Origin: Helicobacter mesocricetorum
GTDB taxonomy: Bacteria; Campylobacterota; Campylobacteria; Campylobacterales; Helicobacteraceae
Assembly: GCF_900198605.1 (NCBI RefSeq)
Contig: NZ_FZPJ01000010.1
Span: forward strand, 38,088 to 102,087
Direction: 5' to 3'
Length of the DNA: 64,000 bases
In this document: piece by piece, positions 37,486-46,508 of the stretch
Layout of the letters: every line of letters starts with the position of its first letter
How positions within the stretch are numbered: position 1 is the stretch's first letter
Program-made: the position numbers and the translations under genes
Notes under the pieces: model-generated
Databases searched by the model: none
The model's input: the letters and a program-made list of their open reading frames with translations, nothing else
What the model was told of the DNA's origin: nothing

Positions 37486-38865
37486 ATTTAAAGGTTTATC
37501 ATTGAGGGCTAGATTAATCTGCACACCTTGCTTATCTATCAGTAAATTTGCCATTTCTTCTTCGTTGGAGTAAGACTTGGGTAGAGAAATACCAATGGAG
37601 ATATTATGCTCTGCCAAAAGTGCCTTGGAGCGTCCAGCTATAATATTGGCAAATTCTGAAATAACATCTAAAAGCTCTTCATCGCTTTGGGATTCTTCTC
37701 CAAATAGCATTGTAGAAGCTTCTTTGACAATTTCCTTGCTAAAACACAAGGCAAGAGTTCCACTTATATCCCCTTCAAAGCTAATAGTTGCACCCATAAT
37801 ATCTTTTTCACCGGTTTGTGTATAGTTCTTTACTTTATAATCAAGTCGTTTGACCTCTCCACCTGTGAGAGAAGAAAGTGTTTCAAGGCTTGCATTAATA
37901 AAAATAGGAAGTTGTGCCATTAATTGTTTGGTTAGATTCTTTTTGTTTTGTTCCGCTATTTGATGTTGTTTGGCTAATTCTTGGATTCTTGAGTCTTTTT
38001 TGCATTCCTCCATAGAATCAAAGAAAAATATTTGCGCACGTTTATAAGAATCAAGCTTATCCTTATCGGCAAGACAAAAATTTAATCCGCAAACTGCAAT
38101 ATGGGCATCAAATTTTTTACCATTAAGGGCTAAGGACATAATGAAGTCTAAGACGGCAACATCAAAATTCTGTGTTTCACTTGCATCAAAAATGAAAACT
38201 TTATAACCCTCTTTAAGTCTTGCATTGTGTCGTTGGATATTAAAAGATAAGGAAATGTTTTTATCTACTTTTTTATAGAGTGTATAAGTTACTATCCCAT
38301 TGTTGATAGCAATAGGGATAAAGTTGGCTGCAACATCAAAATAAATATCATAAAGATAAAAAGCTTTATCTGAAAATTGTTTTTTCTTTTCTGAAAATTC
38401 TTGTGGCGTGTTGATGGAGAGAACATCATAACCTTTACCCTTTAATTCTTGAGAAATTAAGGTTTGAACCATCCCATCTGTGTCATAGTAGAGGATGGTT
38501 TGGTTTAATGGTGGCATTTTTAGTCCCAATAATAAGTCTGCCATTGCTTTTGTTTTAAAAAGTGGCAGACTTTTATTGGGTAACAGAGATTTTAATTTGG
38601 CATATTGTTTGGAATTATAACCGATAAAGGCTACCGCAATGCTAATTTTGTTGTGCATAGCAAGTAATGCTTTTGCTATCAACATAACAGAACTTTCATC
38701 AAAAGATTCAATATTTTCAAAAGAAAAATAAATGGCTTTTAACGAAAGACTACGAATGGTGGCACTGCTAGAAACCAAGACATCGCAAATCTGCTTGGCT
38801 TGTTTCATCTCTAATTCTATATCAGGGATATAGATGGCAACATTATTTTCTATTATTGGCTTCAT
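37468..38865 (-). CDS. Multidomain protein with C-terminal CheX-like domain
   Basis: A 465-residue cytoplasmic protein. Residues 1-110 resemble a STAS/anti-sigma-antagonist fold (a strand-helix pattern with SFENIESFDESSVMLI). Residues 120-200 look like a receiver domain that lost its acidic site (ILYYDTDGMVQ, no DD pair). Residues 215-290 resemble a second STAS-like fold, and 315-465 match CheX (GGEVKRLDYKV, MGATISFEGDISGTLALCFS, EFANIIAGRSKALLAE with the CheX-type E-x2-N). CheX proteins dephosphorylate CheY-P, so a chemotaxis role is likely. A CheY1 gene is 18 kb away. The full domain set is inferred by eye. Confidence 0.65.
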   Translation of the reverse strand: MKPIIENNVAIYIPDIELEMKQAKQICDVLVSSSATIRSLSLKAIYFSFENIESFDESSVMLIAKALLAMHNKISIAVAFIGYNSKQYAKLKSLLPNKSLPLFKTKAMADLLLGLKMPPLNQTILYYDTDGMVQTLISQELKGKGYDVLSINTPQEFSEKKKQFSDKAFYLYDIYFDVAANFIPIAINNGIVTYTLYKKVDKNISLSFNIQRHNARLKEGYKVFIFDASETQNFDVAVLDFIMSLALNGKKFDAHIAVCGLNFCLADKDKLDSYKRAQIFFFDSMEECKKDSRIQELAKQHQIAEQNKKNLTKQLMAQLPIFINASLETLSSLTGGEVKRLDYKVKNYTQTGEKDIMGATISFEGDISGTLALCFSKEIVKEASTMLFGEESQSDEELLDVISEFANIIAGRSKALLAEHNISIGISLPKSYSNEEEMANLLIDKQGVQINLALNDKPLNLFLTY

Positions 38866-38894
38866 AATTAAATCTTAATCCTAGTTTTTAGAGT

Positions 38895-39824
38895 TTAATG
38901 ATAAATTTCTGCTTCAACTCTTCTGTTTTGTTGCCTACCTTCTCTAGTCTCATTAGTAGCAATTGGATTATCTTCTCCGTGTCCTTTTGCTTCTAATCTT
39001 GTAGCAGAAACACCTTGTTCTATAATTTTATTTTTGATTGCTTTGGCTCTTTTTTCTGAAAGATTTTGGTTATATTCTTCGCTACCAAGGCTATCGGTAT
39101 ATCCATTAATAATGGCTTTTTTGCTGGGATTTTCTTTCATATAATTGGCAAAATCCATAATTTCTCGATTATATCGAGGAGAAATTTCTAAAGAATCAAA
39201 AGGAAATTGCACAGAAAAGGTATGTATGTGTGATAAAACAGGTGTTTGTATGACTGGTTCTACCAATACCTCCTCTTCTTTAATAATTATTTCTTCTTGT
39301 TGGGCAAAAGTTCCAAATGGAATACTAAATCCCAACATTGCTACAACATCACTTCTACCATCAAAGTTTATCAGGTGTCTAAGCTCTGTTTTGAGGTGTA
39401 AATATTCAAAAGTTTCCCACCTTAGCCCTATTCCATATTGTCCAAAAGGAGCACTATCTAGACTTTGTTTTGTGCTAGCCACATCTTCATAACCGATACC
39501 GCCTAGGATATAAGGAGAGGTATTTTGCCAAGACTCAAATTCTTTAACGACATTTAAATAGTAGCGATTGATAGAAGTTTTGTCGTGTGTGGCACTATGT
39601 CTATATTTTGCATCTTTAATATTATCATAACCAACCTCTAAGAGTGCCGTTGGTGCTACTCTTCCAGCAAATTTAATACCATAGGTAAGGTCAATACCAT
39701 TTTTATATCTTGGATTATCAACATGCGTATCTCCTCCAATTTGTGGGGTGATTTCTAGTAGATTATTTGCCGCAAAGAGCGAACCACACAATACTAATGA
39801 TAATGGAACTGCTTTGTTTAACAT
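38895..39824 (-). CDS. OmpA-family outer-membrane protein, CadF-like
   Basis: A 309-residue protein: signal peptide ending LFAAN (about residue 20), an eight-strand beta-barrel (about 22-175, with GGIGYEDVASTK and YGIGLRWETFEYLHLKTELRH-like strands), a linker rich in Glu, Val and Pro, and a C-terminal OmpA peptidoglycan-binding domain (about 195-309, with NGYTDSLGSEEYNQNLSEKRA and GRQQNRRVEAEI). The order and several strands resemble Campylobacter CadF, a fibronectin-binding adhesin. Adhesin activity here is inference; a purely structural envelope role is possible. An AAGGAG site precedes the ATG. Confidence 0.85.
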   Translation of the reverse strand: MLNKAVPLSLVLCGSLFAANNLLEITPQIGGDTHVDNPRYKNGIDLTYGIKFAGRVAPTALLEVGYDNIKDAKYRHSATHDKTSINRYYLNVVKEFESWQNTSPYILGGIGYEDVASTKQSLDSAPFGQYGIGLRWETFEYLHLKTELRHLINFDGRSDVVAMLGFSIPFGTFAQQEEIIIKEEEVLVEPVIQTPVLSHIHTFSVQFPFDSLEISPRYNREIMDFANYMKENPSKKAIINGYTDSLGSEEYNQNLSEKRAKAIKNKIIEQGVSATRLEAKGHGEDNPIATNETREGRQQNRRVEAEIYH

Positions 39825-39930
39825 AATGTTACTCCTTGATTGAATTTATAGAACTAATGCTAAAAATTACAATGCTTTTGATTTCTGGGAATTGTAGCAT
39901 AAAAATTTTAGTAATTAAACATTTTTTGGA

Positions 39931-39936
39931 TACAAT
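39931..39936 (+). promoter_or_regulatory. nadE -10 element
   Basis: TACAAT lies 45 bases before the chosen nadE start. The surrounding bases look like a sigma-54 site but with nine rather than ten bases between GG and GC. Confidence 0.35.
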
Positions 39937-39980
39937 TTGCTTAGTCTTTAATGGAAGTCTTGCGTTTTGGGATAACTTAT

Positions 39981-40739
39981 ATGAAAGATTATGCTGGTAT
40001 TATTCAAAGGTTAATAAATTTTTTAAAAGAGGAATCCAAGAACAAGGGATTTCAATCTGTAGTATTTGGGTTGAGTGGGGGAATTGATTCTGCAGTAGTG
40101 GCTATCTTATGCCAAAAAGCATTTTCTCAACACTCTCATGCGCTTTTGATGCCCTCTATGCAATCTTCTAAACAAAGTGTTGAAGATGCTCTAATGTTGT
40201 GTGAGAAGTTTCGTCTGCCTTATACGATTTTGCCTTTAGAAAAAATGCAAGAAGGATTCTTGCAAACTTTAACAGGATTGGGTGATAATCCTTTAAGAAT
40301 GGGGAATTTATGCGCTAGATTGCGTATGATTTGTCTTTATGATTATGCCTTTACTCATCATTCATTGGTGATTGGAACGAGTAATAAGAGTGAGCGAATG
40401 TTAGGATATGGGACGATTTTTGGCGATTTGGCTTGTGGAATAAATCCTATTGGGAATCTCTATAAAACAGAGATTTATGAAATTGCAAGGATTTTAGAGA
40501 TACCACAGAGGATTTTAGATAAAACTCCAAGTGCGGATTTGTATGATGGACAGAGTGATGAGAAGGAGCTTGGCTTTTCTTATGCAGTCTTGGATAAAAT
40601 TATGATGTTTTTAGAGAATGGTTACTCTCAAGAAGAGATTCTTCGCAAAAATTTACCAAAAGAGGCTTTAGAGTTAGTTTTAAGGAGAATGCAGACAATG
40701 GAATTTAAACGCAAGATGCCAGAGTTAGCCCTATTATAA
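39981..40739 (+). CDS. nadE: NH3-dependent NAD synthetase
   Basis: A 252-residue NadE, the last step of NAD synthesis, adenylating nicotinate adenine dinucleotide and amidating it with ammonia. The PP-loop is SGGIDS at residues 32-37; TSNKSERMLGYGT and the KTPSADLYDGQSDE segment follow. There is no glutaminase domain. I start at ATG 39981 because the residues from there align with the usual opening; an ATG at 39951 would add ten residues. In H. pylori the gene lies next to ilvC; here it is 8 kb away. Confidence 0.92.
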   Translation: MKDYAGIIQRLINFLKEESKNKGFQSVVFGLSGGIDSAVVAILCQKAFSQHSHALLMPSMQSSKQSVEDALMLCEKFRLPYTILPLEKMQEGFLQTLTGLGDNPLRMGNLCARLRMICLYDYAFTHHSLVIGTSNKSERMLGYGTIFGDLACGINPIGNLYKTEIYEIARILEIPQRILDKTPSADLYDGQSDEKELGFSYAVLDKIMMFLENGYSQEEILRKNLPKEALELVLRRMQTMEFKRKMPELALL

Positions 40740-40747
40740 GGACAAAG

Positions 40748-41878
40748 ATGAAAAAGATTCCTTATTTCATTCCTGATATTACTGAAGTTGAAAAGAGCAC
40801 TATTGCGAAAGTTCTTGAGAATCCTAGTGATGATATTGTCTGTGAGTTTGAAGAAGAATTTAAAAAATATATCAATGTAAAATATGCTATTTCTGCTGTT
40901 AGCGGCTCTGCAGCTTTTCATCTCTGTCTTTTTGCTATGGATATAAAACGGGGCGATAAGATTATTTGTTCAGTGAATTGTCATCCTATGTTTCCAGAAA
41001 TGATAAGGCATTTTGATGCTGAACCTATTTTTGTGGATATACAAGAAGATACTTTTGAAATATCTTTTGATAAAGCCCAAGCCATTATCCAAAACAATAT
41101 AAGTAAAAAATTACGCGCTATTGTCATAAGCCATATTGCAGGTCAAGTTTGTGAAATGGAGTGTTTTTATCAATTAGCCCAAAAGTATAATATTAAGGTA
41201 ATAGAAGATGCCACAATGGCACTAGGGCTAACACATAAGGGAATAAAAATAGGGAATCATAAAAGTTATGCGACAATTTTTAGCATAGTTTTAGATTCTT
41301 TTAATCCGGTGGCACAAGCGGGAGTTTTGACAACAGAAGATGAGAAATTGGCTAATGCGGCTATTTTATTGCGCTATCACGGGATTGTGAGTGAGCGGGT
41401 TACTAGTATGCGCCCCCAATATCTTTATGATGTAATAGGAATTGGGAATAAATACAATATTAGTTATCTTGATACAGCTCTTTGTATGGGTCAGTTGCGA
41501 AGGATAGGTTTTATTATAAAAAAACGGCAAGAAATTGCTAAACATTATATACAAAGTCTTAAAAATGCTCCACATCTCTCTATGCCGGTGGTTAAAAGAG
41601 AACATATTTTCTTTCATTTTATTATCAAGATTGACAAAAATCGCGATCATTTTGCCAAAGAATTGAAAGATTGCGGAATCGAGACGGCTTTACATTTTGT
41701 GCCTTTACATTTATTAACTTATTATAAAAGTAAATATGGACTAAGAATAAGTGATTTTCCTATTTCTTTAAAAAACTATCAACAAATTTTGAGTTTGCCT
41801 ATTTATAGTGCTATGAGCGAAGAAGATGTTGATTATGTCTGTAAGCAAGTCTTGAGACTTGCAAATGGTCGTGTATGA
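40748..41878 (+). CDS. DegT/DnrJ/EryC1-family protein lacking the PLP lysine
   Basis: A 376-residue member of the sugar-aminotransferase family, which normally uses PLP to aminate keto-sugars. Most landmarks are there: AVSGSAAFHL near 50, SHIAGQVCEME at 128-138, the EDATMALG motif with D154, and RYHGI near 211. But the segment aligned with the PLP-lysine motif (F-S-F-H-x2-K) reads FSIVLDS at 178-184, putting Ser at S184 where Lys should be, and the following EGG becomes QAG. It may be a non-aminotransferase member or structural relic. It sits between nadE and lpxK, overlapping lpxK by 4 bp. Confidence 0.8.
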   Translation: MKKIPYFIPDITEVEKSTIAKVLENPSDDIVCEFEEEFKKYINVKYAISAVSGSAAFHLCLFAMDIKRGDKIICSVNCHPMFPEMIRHFDAEPIFVDIQEDTFEISFDKAQAIIQNNISKKLRAIVISHIAGQVCEMECFYQLAQKYNIKVIEDATMALGLTHKGIKIGNHKSYATIFSIVLDSFNPVAQAGVLTTEDEKLANAAILLRYHGIVSERVTSMRPQYLYDVIGIGNKYNISYLDTALCMGQLRRIGFIIKKRQEIAKHYIQSLKNAPHLSMPVVKREHIFFHFIIKIDKNRDHFAKELKDCGIETALHFVPLHLLTYYKSKYGLRISDFPISLKNYQQILSLPIYSAMSEEDVDYVCKQVLRLANGRV

Positions 41879-42780
41879 GAGGCATTGAACATTATTTTTA
41901 TGCACCAAGTTTTTGGCAAAAGGCATTGGCAATAATACTTTTACCTATTAGTGCATTGTATTGTGGTATCGCAACTCTTAAAAGAGGGTTTGCAAAGTAT
42001 GAAGATTTTGGAATCCCTATTATTAGTGTAGGAAATCTTGTGATAGGCGGGAGTGGCAAGAGTCCTTTTATCCTTGAAGTTGCTAAAGAATACTCTAAGG
42101 TTTGTATTATTTTGCGAGGATATGGGCGCAAAAGTAAGGGGTTGAAAGTCGTTAGCGTCAATGGAGAGATACTTGAAGATTCTAACAATGCAGGAGATGA
42201 AGCCATTATGATTGCAAAAGCTTTAAAAAATGCTTCAGTCATAGTTTGCGAAAATAGAAAAAAAGCCATTTTAGAGGCTAAAAAAATGGGGGTAGATATT
42301 ATTTTTTTAGACGATGGATTCCGATTTAATTTTAAAAAATTAAATATTGTGCTACAACCAAAGTTAGAGCCTTATTTTAACTTTTGTATTCCAAGTGGGG
42401 GATACAGAGAAAGAAAGGCTGCTTATAAGAAAGCGGATATTTTGATAAAAGAAGGGGTGGATTATAAAAGGGAGGTCAAGCTTGTAAATCCTACGAAAAA
42501 AATGTTGCTTTTAACCGCCATTGCTAATCCTTCAAGATTAGATGAATATCTACCAGATGTTGTGGGTAAGATTGTGTTAAAAGATCATTCTTATTTTGAT
42601 AAAGCAAAGATTTTAGAAGAATATACAAGGCTTGAAGCTACTTCTTTACTAGTAACCCAAAAAGATATTCCAAAGCTAGAATCCTTTGGACTACCGCTTT
42701 CTGTTTTGCAGTTAGAAATGATAATAAGTCCAGAGGTTAAGCAAAGCATTAGGGGATATATTGCAAACACTTTATCTTAA
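41875..42780 (+). CDS. lpxK: Tetraacyldisaccharide 4'-kinase
   Basis: A 301-residue inner-membrane-associated kinase that phosphorylates the lipid A disaccharide precursor. The P-loop is within SVGNLVIGGSGKSPF (about 51-65), preceded by a membrane-associating helix; ILRGYGRKSKG and FLDDGFRF (with catalytic DD) follow. In H. pylori it also neighbours nadE; here a DegT-family gene is inserted between them. Start ATG overlaps the previous stop. Confidence 0.94.
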   Translation: MRGIEHYFYAPSFWQKALAIILLPISALYCGIATLKRGFAKYEDFGIPIISVGNLVIGGSGKSPFILEVAKEYSKVCIILRGYGRKSKGLKVVSVNGEILEDSNNAGDEAIMIAKALKNASVIVCENRKKAILEAKKMGVDIIFLDDGFRFNFKKLNIVLQPKLEPYFNFCIPSGGYRERKAAYKKADILIKEGVDYKREVKLVNPTKKMLLLTAIANPSRLDEYLPDVVGKIVLKDHSYFDKAKILEEYTRLEATSLLVTQKDIPKLESFGLPLSVLQLEMIISPEVKQSIRGYIANTLS

Positions 42781-42824
42781 GAGAATTTTGGCAATATCTT
42801 TATATTTTCTTGATAAAAGTATTT

Positions 42825-42830
42825 TATAAT
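42825..42830 (+). promoter_or_regulatory. -10 element for the small periplasmic protein
   Basis: A perfect TATAAT 60 bases before the ATG at 42891; it is inside the longer frame opening at 42810, supporting the shorter protein. Confidence 0.45.
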
Positions 42831-42890
42831 TTTGCCCATAAAGACAGAGGGAGAACTTCCAAAGTCTTGAGTAAAAACAAGGAGTTTAAA

Positions 42891-43268
42891 ATGAAACTTA
42901 CAAAAATACTTGGAGCTTTAAGTTTGGCAACATTACTTTCAAGCGCACTAATAGCCGATGATGATTTTGATGTATATGGGCAAATTTCAGCTGTGGATTC
43001 TGTGAATAAAACAATTACTCTAAGTGCCCCTGGAGGACAATTAGTGATTAAAGTTTTACCCTTTACAAAAATTAAAGGTGATGATTGTGGTCCTTTTGGA
43101 AATGATGTTTATGGGACTTTTAAAGATTTAACAATAGGAAAATCCATAAAGGCTGAAATTATATCTTATGGTGCCTATCCCGCAGTGCAAGATTTAGCGG
43201 CACAATCTCCTAATACGCAATACAACGCTAAAGAGATTGAATGGAAATGCTACCCTAAAGCTTACTAA
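42891..43268 (+). CDS. Small periplasmic protein, DUF5666-like
   Basis: A 125-residue protein with a Sec signal peptide (MKLTKILGALSLATLLSSA, cleavage near residue 22) and a mature domain of about 100 residues that reads as a small beta-barrel: YGQISAVDSVNKTITLSAPG followed by strands ending KIKGDD. Two Cys could form a disulphide. The fold pattern recalls DUF5666/OB-like domains; function unknown. The ATG at 42891 has a strong AAGGAG site. Confidence 0.7.
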   Translation: MKLTKILGALSLATLLSSALIADDDFDVYGQISAVDSVNKTITLSAPGGQLVIKVLPFTKIKGDDCGPFGNDVYGTFKDLTIGKSIKAEIISYGAYPAVQDLAAQSPNTQYNAKEIEWKCYPKAY

Positions 43269-43299
43269 GGTAGAGGATTGTAGAGTGATTTATACATCA

Positions 43300-43323
43300 C
43301 CCCTATCCCCCTCATCCTCCCCT
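43300..43323 (-). other. G-rich tract (minus strand) before bioA
   Basis: On the minus strand this reads as four G runs (GGGG, GG, GGGGG, GGGG) within 24 bases, a possible G-quadruplex in an otherwise AT-rich genome; the plus strand is an almost pure pyrimidine tract ending 12 bases before the bioA ATG. Confidence 0.4.
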
Positions 43324-43334
43324 AAAGAGCATTA

Positions 43335-44618
43335 ATGAATACCTCTTTAAAAGATTTAGACTTATCTTATATCTGGCATCCTTGCACACAAATGTATGAT
43401 CATAAAGAAAATATCCCCTTAATTCCCATTAAAAGAGCCGAAGGTATGTTTTTATATGATTTTGAAGATAAGGCATATTTGGATTGTATTTCAAGTTGGT
43501 GGGTGAATCTTTTTGGGCATTGTAATCCTTATATTAATCAAAAACTAAAAGAACAAGTAGAGAGTTTAGAACATATTATTTTTGCAGGTTTTACCCATAA
43601 GCCTATTATCGATTTATCTAGGCGTCTAATAGAATCTCTGGATTCTAAGTTTTCTAAATGTTTTTATGCAGACAATGGCTCTAGTGCAGTTGAAATAGCT
43701 TTAAAAATGGCATTTCACGCCAATGTCTTAAAAAAAGAAAAAAAGACAAAATTTCTATGTTTGCAAAATGCTTATCACGGAGAAACCATAGGTGCTTTAA
43801 GCGTTGGAGATTTAGGAATTTACAAGGAAGTCTATGAGCCTATTTTGTTGCAGAGTTTGAGGGTTAAAGCTCCTTGTGGAAAGGATTATGAAGAATCTTT
43901 AGAAGACTTAGAGCGATTACTAAAATCCTATCAAGGAGAAATTGTCGCTTTTATTTTAGAACCACTTATACAATGTGCGGGAAATATGAATATGTATGAT
44001 AAAGATTTTGTAAAAGAAGCAACTAAGCTCGTCCAGAGTTATGGAATCTATGTTATTTTTGATGAAATTGCCGTAGGTTTTGGAAGAAGTGGTAGTATGT
44101 TTGCCTACCAACAATGCGGAGTTGTGCCGGATTTTTTATGCTTGAGTAAAGGCATTACGGGTGGGTATTTACCCTTATCGGTTGTTGTTACACATCAAGA
44201 AATTTATGATCTTTTTTATGCACCTTATGAGCAAAATAAAGCTTTTTTGCATTCGCATTCTTATACGGGTAATGCTCTAGCGTGTGCTTGTGCTAACGCA
44301 GTTTTAGATATTTTTGAACAAAACAATACCCTAGAGGCTAATAAGATTTTATCCAAGTTTATTTGGGAGCAAATGCAGGTTTTAAGAGCTTTTGCGTGTG
44401 TGAAGAATTTACGATATTGCGGAATGGTATTTGCCTTTGATTTAGTCGGGTTTGAGGGTTTGAGGAAAGGCTTGGAGGTTTTCAACATTGGCTTAAAGAA
44501 AGGTTTGCTCTTGCGCCCTTTGGGTAATACGATTTATTTAATGCCTCCTTATGTTATTACACAAGAACAAGTGGTTTATATTATAAAGTCCCTCCAAGAG
44601 ATTCTAAGGGACTTTTAA
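43335..44618 (+). CDS. bioA: Adenosylmethionine-8-amino-7-oxononanoate aminotransferase
   Basis: A 427-residue class III aminotransferase of biotin synthesis, converting KAPA to DAPA with S-adenosylmethionine as amino donor. The BioA-specific opening IWHPCTQM (14-21) and [10 protein letters not shown] (53-62) are present; the PLP lysine is K272 in [12 protein letters not shown] and the D243 of [10 protein letters not shown] holds the cofactor. The ribosome site AAAGAG is weak. The rest of the biotin pathway is not in the window. The end shares TTAA with the leuB stop. Confidence 0.95.
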   Translation: MNTSLKDLDLSYIWHPCTQMYDHKENIPLIPIKRAEGMFLYDFEDKAYLDCISSWWVNLFGHCNPYINQKLKEQVESLEHIIFAGFTHKPIIDLSRRLIESLDSKFSKCFYADNGSSAVEIALKMAFHANVLKKEKKTKFLCLQNAYHGETIGALSVGDLGIYKEVYEPILLQSLRVKAPCGKDYEESLEDLERLLKSYQGEIVAFILEPLIQCAGNMNMYDKDFVKEATKLVQSYGIYVIFDEIAVGFGRSGSMFAYQQCGVVPDFLCLSKGITGGYLPLSVVVTHQEIYDLFYAPYEQNKAFLHSHSYTGNALACACANAVLDIFEQNNTLEANKILSKFIWEQMQVLRAFACVKNLRYCGMVFAFDLVGFEGLRKGLEVFNIGLKKGLLLRPLGNTIYLMPPYVITQEQVVYIIKSLQEILRDF

Positions 44619-45682
44619 TCCAGAATCTTTTGTGCGATAATGCTTCCTAGCTCTTGGGTGTTGCAAATCTTTTTTGCTCCAAACCTTGCAATATCTTTGG
44701 TGCGATAACCTTCTTTGAGGGTGGATTGTATAGCATTATCAATACAATCTGCTGCTTGTGTTTGTTGGAGCGAATAACGGAGCATCATACTGGCACTAGC
44801 AATGGTTGCAATAGGGTTTGCAATGCCTAAACCCGCAATATCTGGCGCAGAACCGTGTATAGGCTCATAAATAGCAGCTTTTTCCCCAATAGAAGCAGAA
44901 GGTAGAAGCCCAATAGAACCACTTATCATACTAGCTTCATCACTTAAAATATCGCCAAATAAGTTTTCTGTCAAAATAACATCAAATGCTTTAGGTTCTC
45001 GGATTAATTGCATTGCCGCATTATCAACATACATATGGCTTAGATGCACTTCTGGGTATTCTTTGGCAACTTCATTGACAACCTCACGCCATAGTTGTGA
45101 AACATCTAAAACATTTGCTTTATCCACAGAGCAAAGCTTTTTATTGCGTTTTTGTGCAGCTTCAAAGGCAATATGGGCTATCCTTTTAATCTCATCGACA
45201 CTATAAACCATTGTATTGTAGGCTCTGTTTTTTTCTCTGCCTTTAGGTGTGCCAAAATAGATTCCTCCAATTAATTCACGCACCACTAAAATATCTACTC
45301 CTTTGACAATTTCTTCTTTTAGCGGACTAGATTGCAAGAGTTCATCATAAACTTTAGTTGGACGAAAATTGGCAAAAACTTCTAGGGATTTTCTAAGTCG
45401 TAATAATCCAGTCTCTGGACGCAATTCTCGTGGTAGATTGTCCCATTTTTCTCCCCCAATAGCACCAAAGAGTATAGCATCTGCTTTTAAACAACCCTCA
45501 ATGGTTTCATCAGGAAGAGGATTTTTGGTTAAATCATAAGCGATTCCTCCCATTAGGTAATTTTCAAAAGTAAGGGTAAAGTTGAATTTTTTTGTAACTG
45601 CCTCTAAGACTTTGATAGCTTCATTAATGATTTCAGGACCAATTCCATCGCCTTTAATAACTGCTATTTTATAATTTTTCAT
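44615..45682 (-). CDS. leuB: 3-isopropylmalate dehydrogenase
   Basis: A 355-residue LeuB, oxidatively decarboxylating 3-isopropylmalate in leucine synthesis. It begins [17 protein letters not shown]; substrate Arg residues lie in [34 protein letters not shown] and [15 protein letters not shown] follow. A reading from 45727 would run into leuD; the ATG at 45682 leaves 1 bp between them. leuD is upstream on the same strand; leuC is not in the window. Confidence 0.95.
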   Translation of the reverse strand: MKNYKIAVIKGDGIGPEIINEAIKVLEAVTKKFNFTLTFENYLMGGIAYDLTKNPLPDETIEGCLKADAILFGAIGGEKWDNLPRELRPETGLLRLRKSLEVFANFRPTKVYDELLQSSPLKEEIVKGVDILVVRELIGGIYFGTPKGREKNRAYNTMVYSVDEIKRIAHIAFEAAQKRNKKLCSVDKANVLDVSQLWREVVNEVAKEYPEVHLSHMYVDNAAMQLIREPKAFDVILTENLFGDILSDEASMISGSIGLLPSASIGEKAAIYEPIHGSAPDIAGLGIANPIATIASASMMLRYSLQQTQAADCIDNAIQSTLKEGYRTKDIARFGAKKICNTQELGSIIAQKILD

Positions 45683-45683
45683 T

Positions 45684-46169
45684 CTATTTCCCTTTTTGAT
45701 TTTTTGCATAGGGGATAAGTCCTCCACTCTTTAGAAGTTCTAACATAAAAGGTGGGATAGGCGTAAAAGTATATTGTGTTTTTTGGGTAAGGTTTTTGAT
45801 GATCCCCTCTTGTAAATTAATTTCTAAGTTATCCCCTTCATTGATAGAATCAACTTCTTTAATCTCTAAAATGGGCAGACCTGTATTAAAGGCATTGCGA
45901 TAGAAAATCCTTGCATAGCTTTTGGCGATGACTGCGCTAATACCTGCAGCCTTTATGGCTACAGGAGCGTGTTCTCTACTAGAGCCACAGCCAAAATTTT
46001 CTCCCCCTACAATAATATCCCCTTTATGGATTTCTTTAATAAAATCTGCCCTTGCATCTTCCATAAGATGAGAGGCTAGAATCGATTCATCACTCGTATT
46101 TAAATATCTTGCCGCAATAATAATATCCGTATCGATGTTATCGCCAAATTTCCAGACTTTTCCTTGCAT
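45684..46169 (-). CDS. leuD: 3-isopropylmalate dehydratase small subunit
   Basis: A 161-residue LeuD of the bacterial/archaeal short type. With LeuC it isomerises isopropylmalate through a 4Fe-4S aconitase-like reaction. Landmarks are FGDNIDTDIIIAARYL near the start and GGENFGCGSSREHAP near residue 55. It begins with an AGGAG site and heads the leuD-leuB pair. Confidence 0.94.
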   Translation of the reverse strand: MQGKVWKFGDNIDTDIIIAARYLNTSDESILASHLMEDARADFIKEIHKGDIIVGGENFGCGSSREHAPVAIKAAGISAVIAKSYARIFYRNAFNTGLPILEIKEVDSINEGDNLEINLQEGIIKNLTQKTQYTFTPIPPFMLELLKSGGLIPYAKNQKGK

Positions 46170-46508
46170 ATTTTCTCCTTATTTCTTTATAAATCATAAG
46201 TCCCCCTATCCCAAAACTAATCCTTACTATAAAGGAATTTTTATAAGATGGTGAAACTTTTAGAAAACATATCCTTTGGGGGCTTTATCTTTAAGAATGC
46301 AAAATATATTTTATTTAGTTAAGTCTCCTAAAATTAACTTTTGCATCCTTTACTAAAATTTGTTTGTTTCTTGTGATAGGATTGCCATAAAATCCCTTGT
46401 TGGATTGCGCCATATTATAGCACTATTTTGGAAGTTTTCATCTTGACAAATCGTTATATATTTAAATATAATTCGTTAATAACCTCAAAAATTAGGGATT
46501 TTATTTAA
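46170..46508 (+). other. Divergent control region between leuD and modE, 339 bp
   Basis: No gene seen on either strand. It holds a possible leuD -10 (TATAGT on the minus strand at 46226-46231) and, near its right end, the modE promoter and operator. No riboswitch core was recognised. Confidence 0.5.
46443..46476 (+). promoter_or_regulatory. Consensus promoter with ModE-type operator
   Basis: TTGACA at 46443-46448 and TATAAT at 46467-46472, with an 18-bp spacer, match both sigma-70 boxes exactly. Overlapping them is ATCGTTATATA at 46450-46460 and its partner TATAATTCG at 46467-46475, centred on a perfect 14-base palindrome (46457-46470). E. coli ModE sites have the form CGTTATATA-spacer-TATATAACG. 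A ModE dimer bound here would block the polymerase, giving repression by molybdate. Confidence 0.55.

Noticed and set aside
39928-39942. Second class of sigma-54 promoter before nadE (GG...TTTGCTT)
   Set aside because: Only nine bases separate GG from GC, and sigma-54 spacing is strict at ten; TACAAT explains it better.
43285-43299. GTGAT/ATCAC hairpin as a terminator before bioA
   Set aside because: The stem is five pairs and is followed by C-rich sequence, not a T run.
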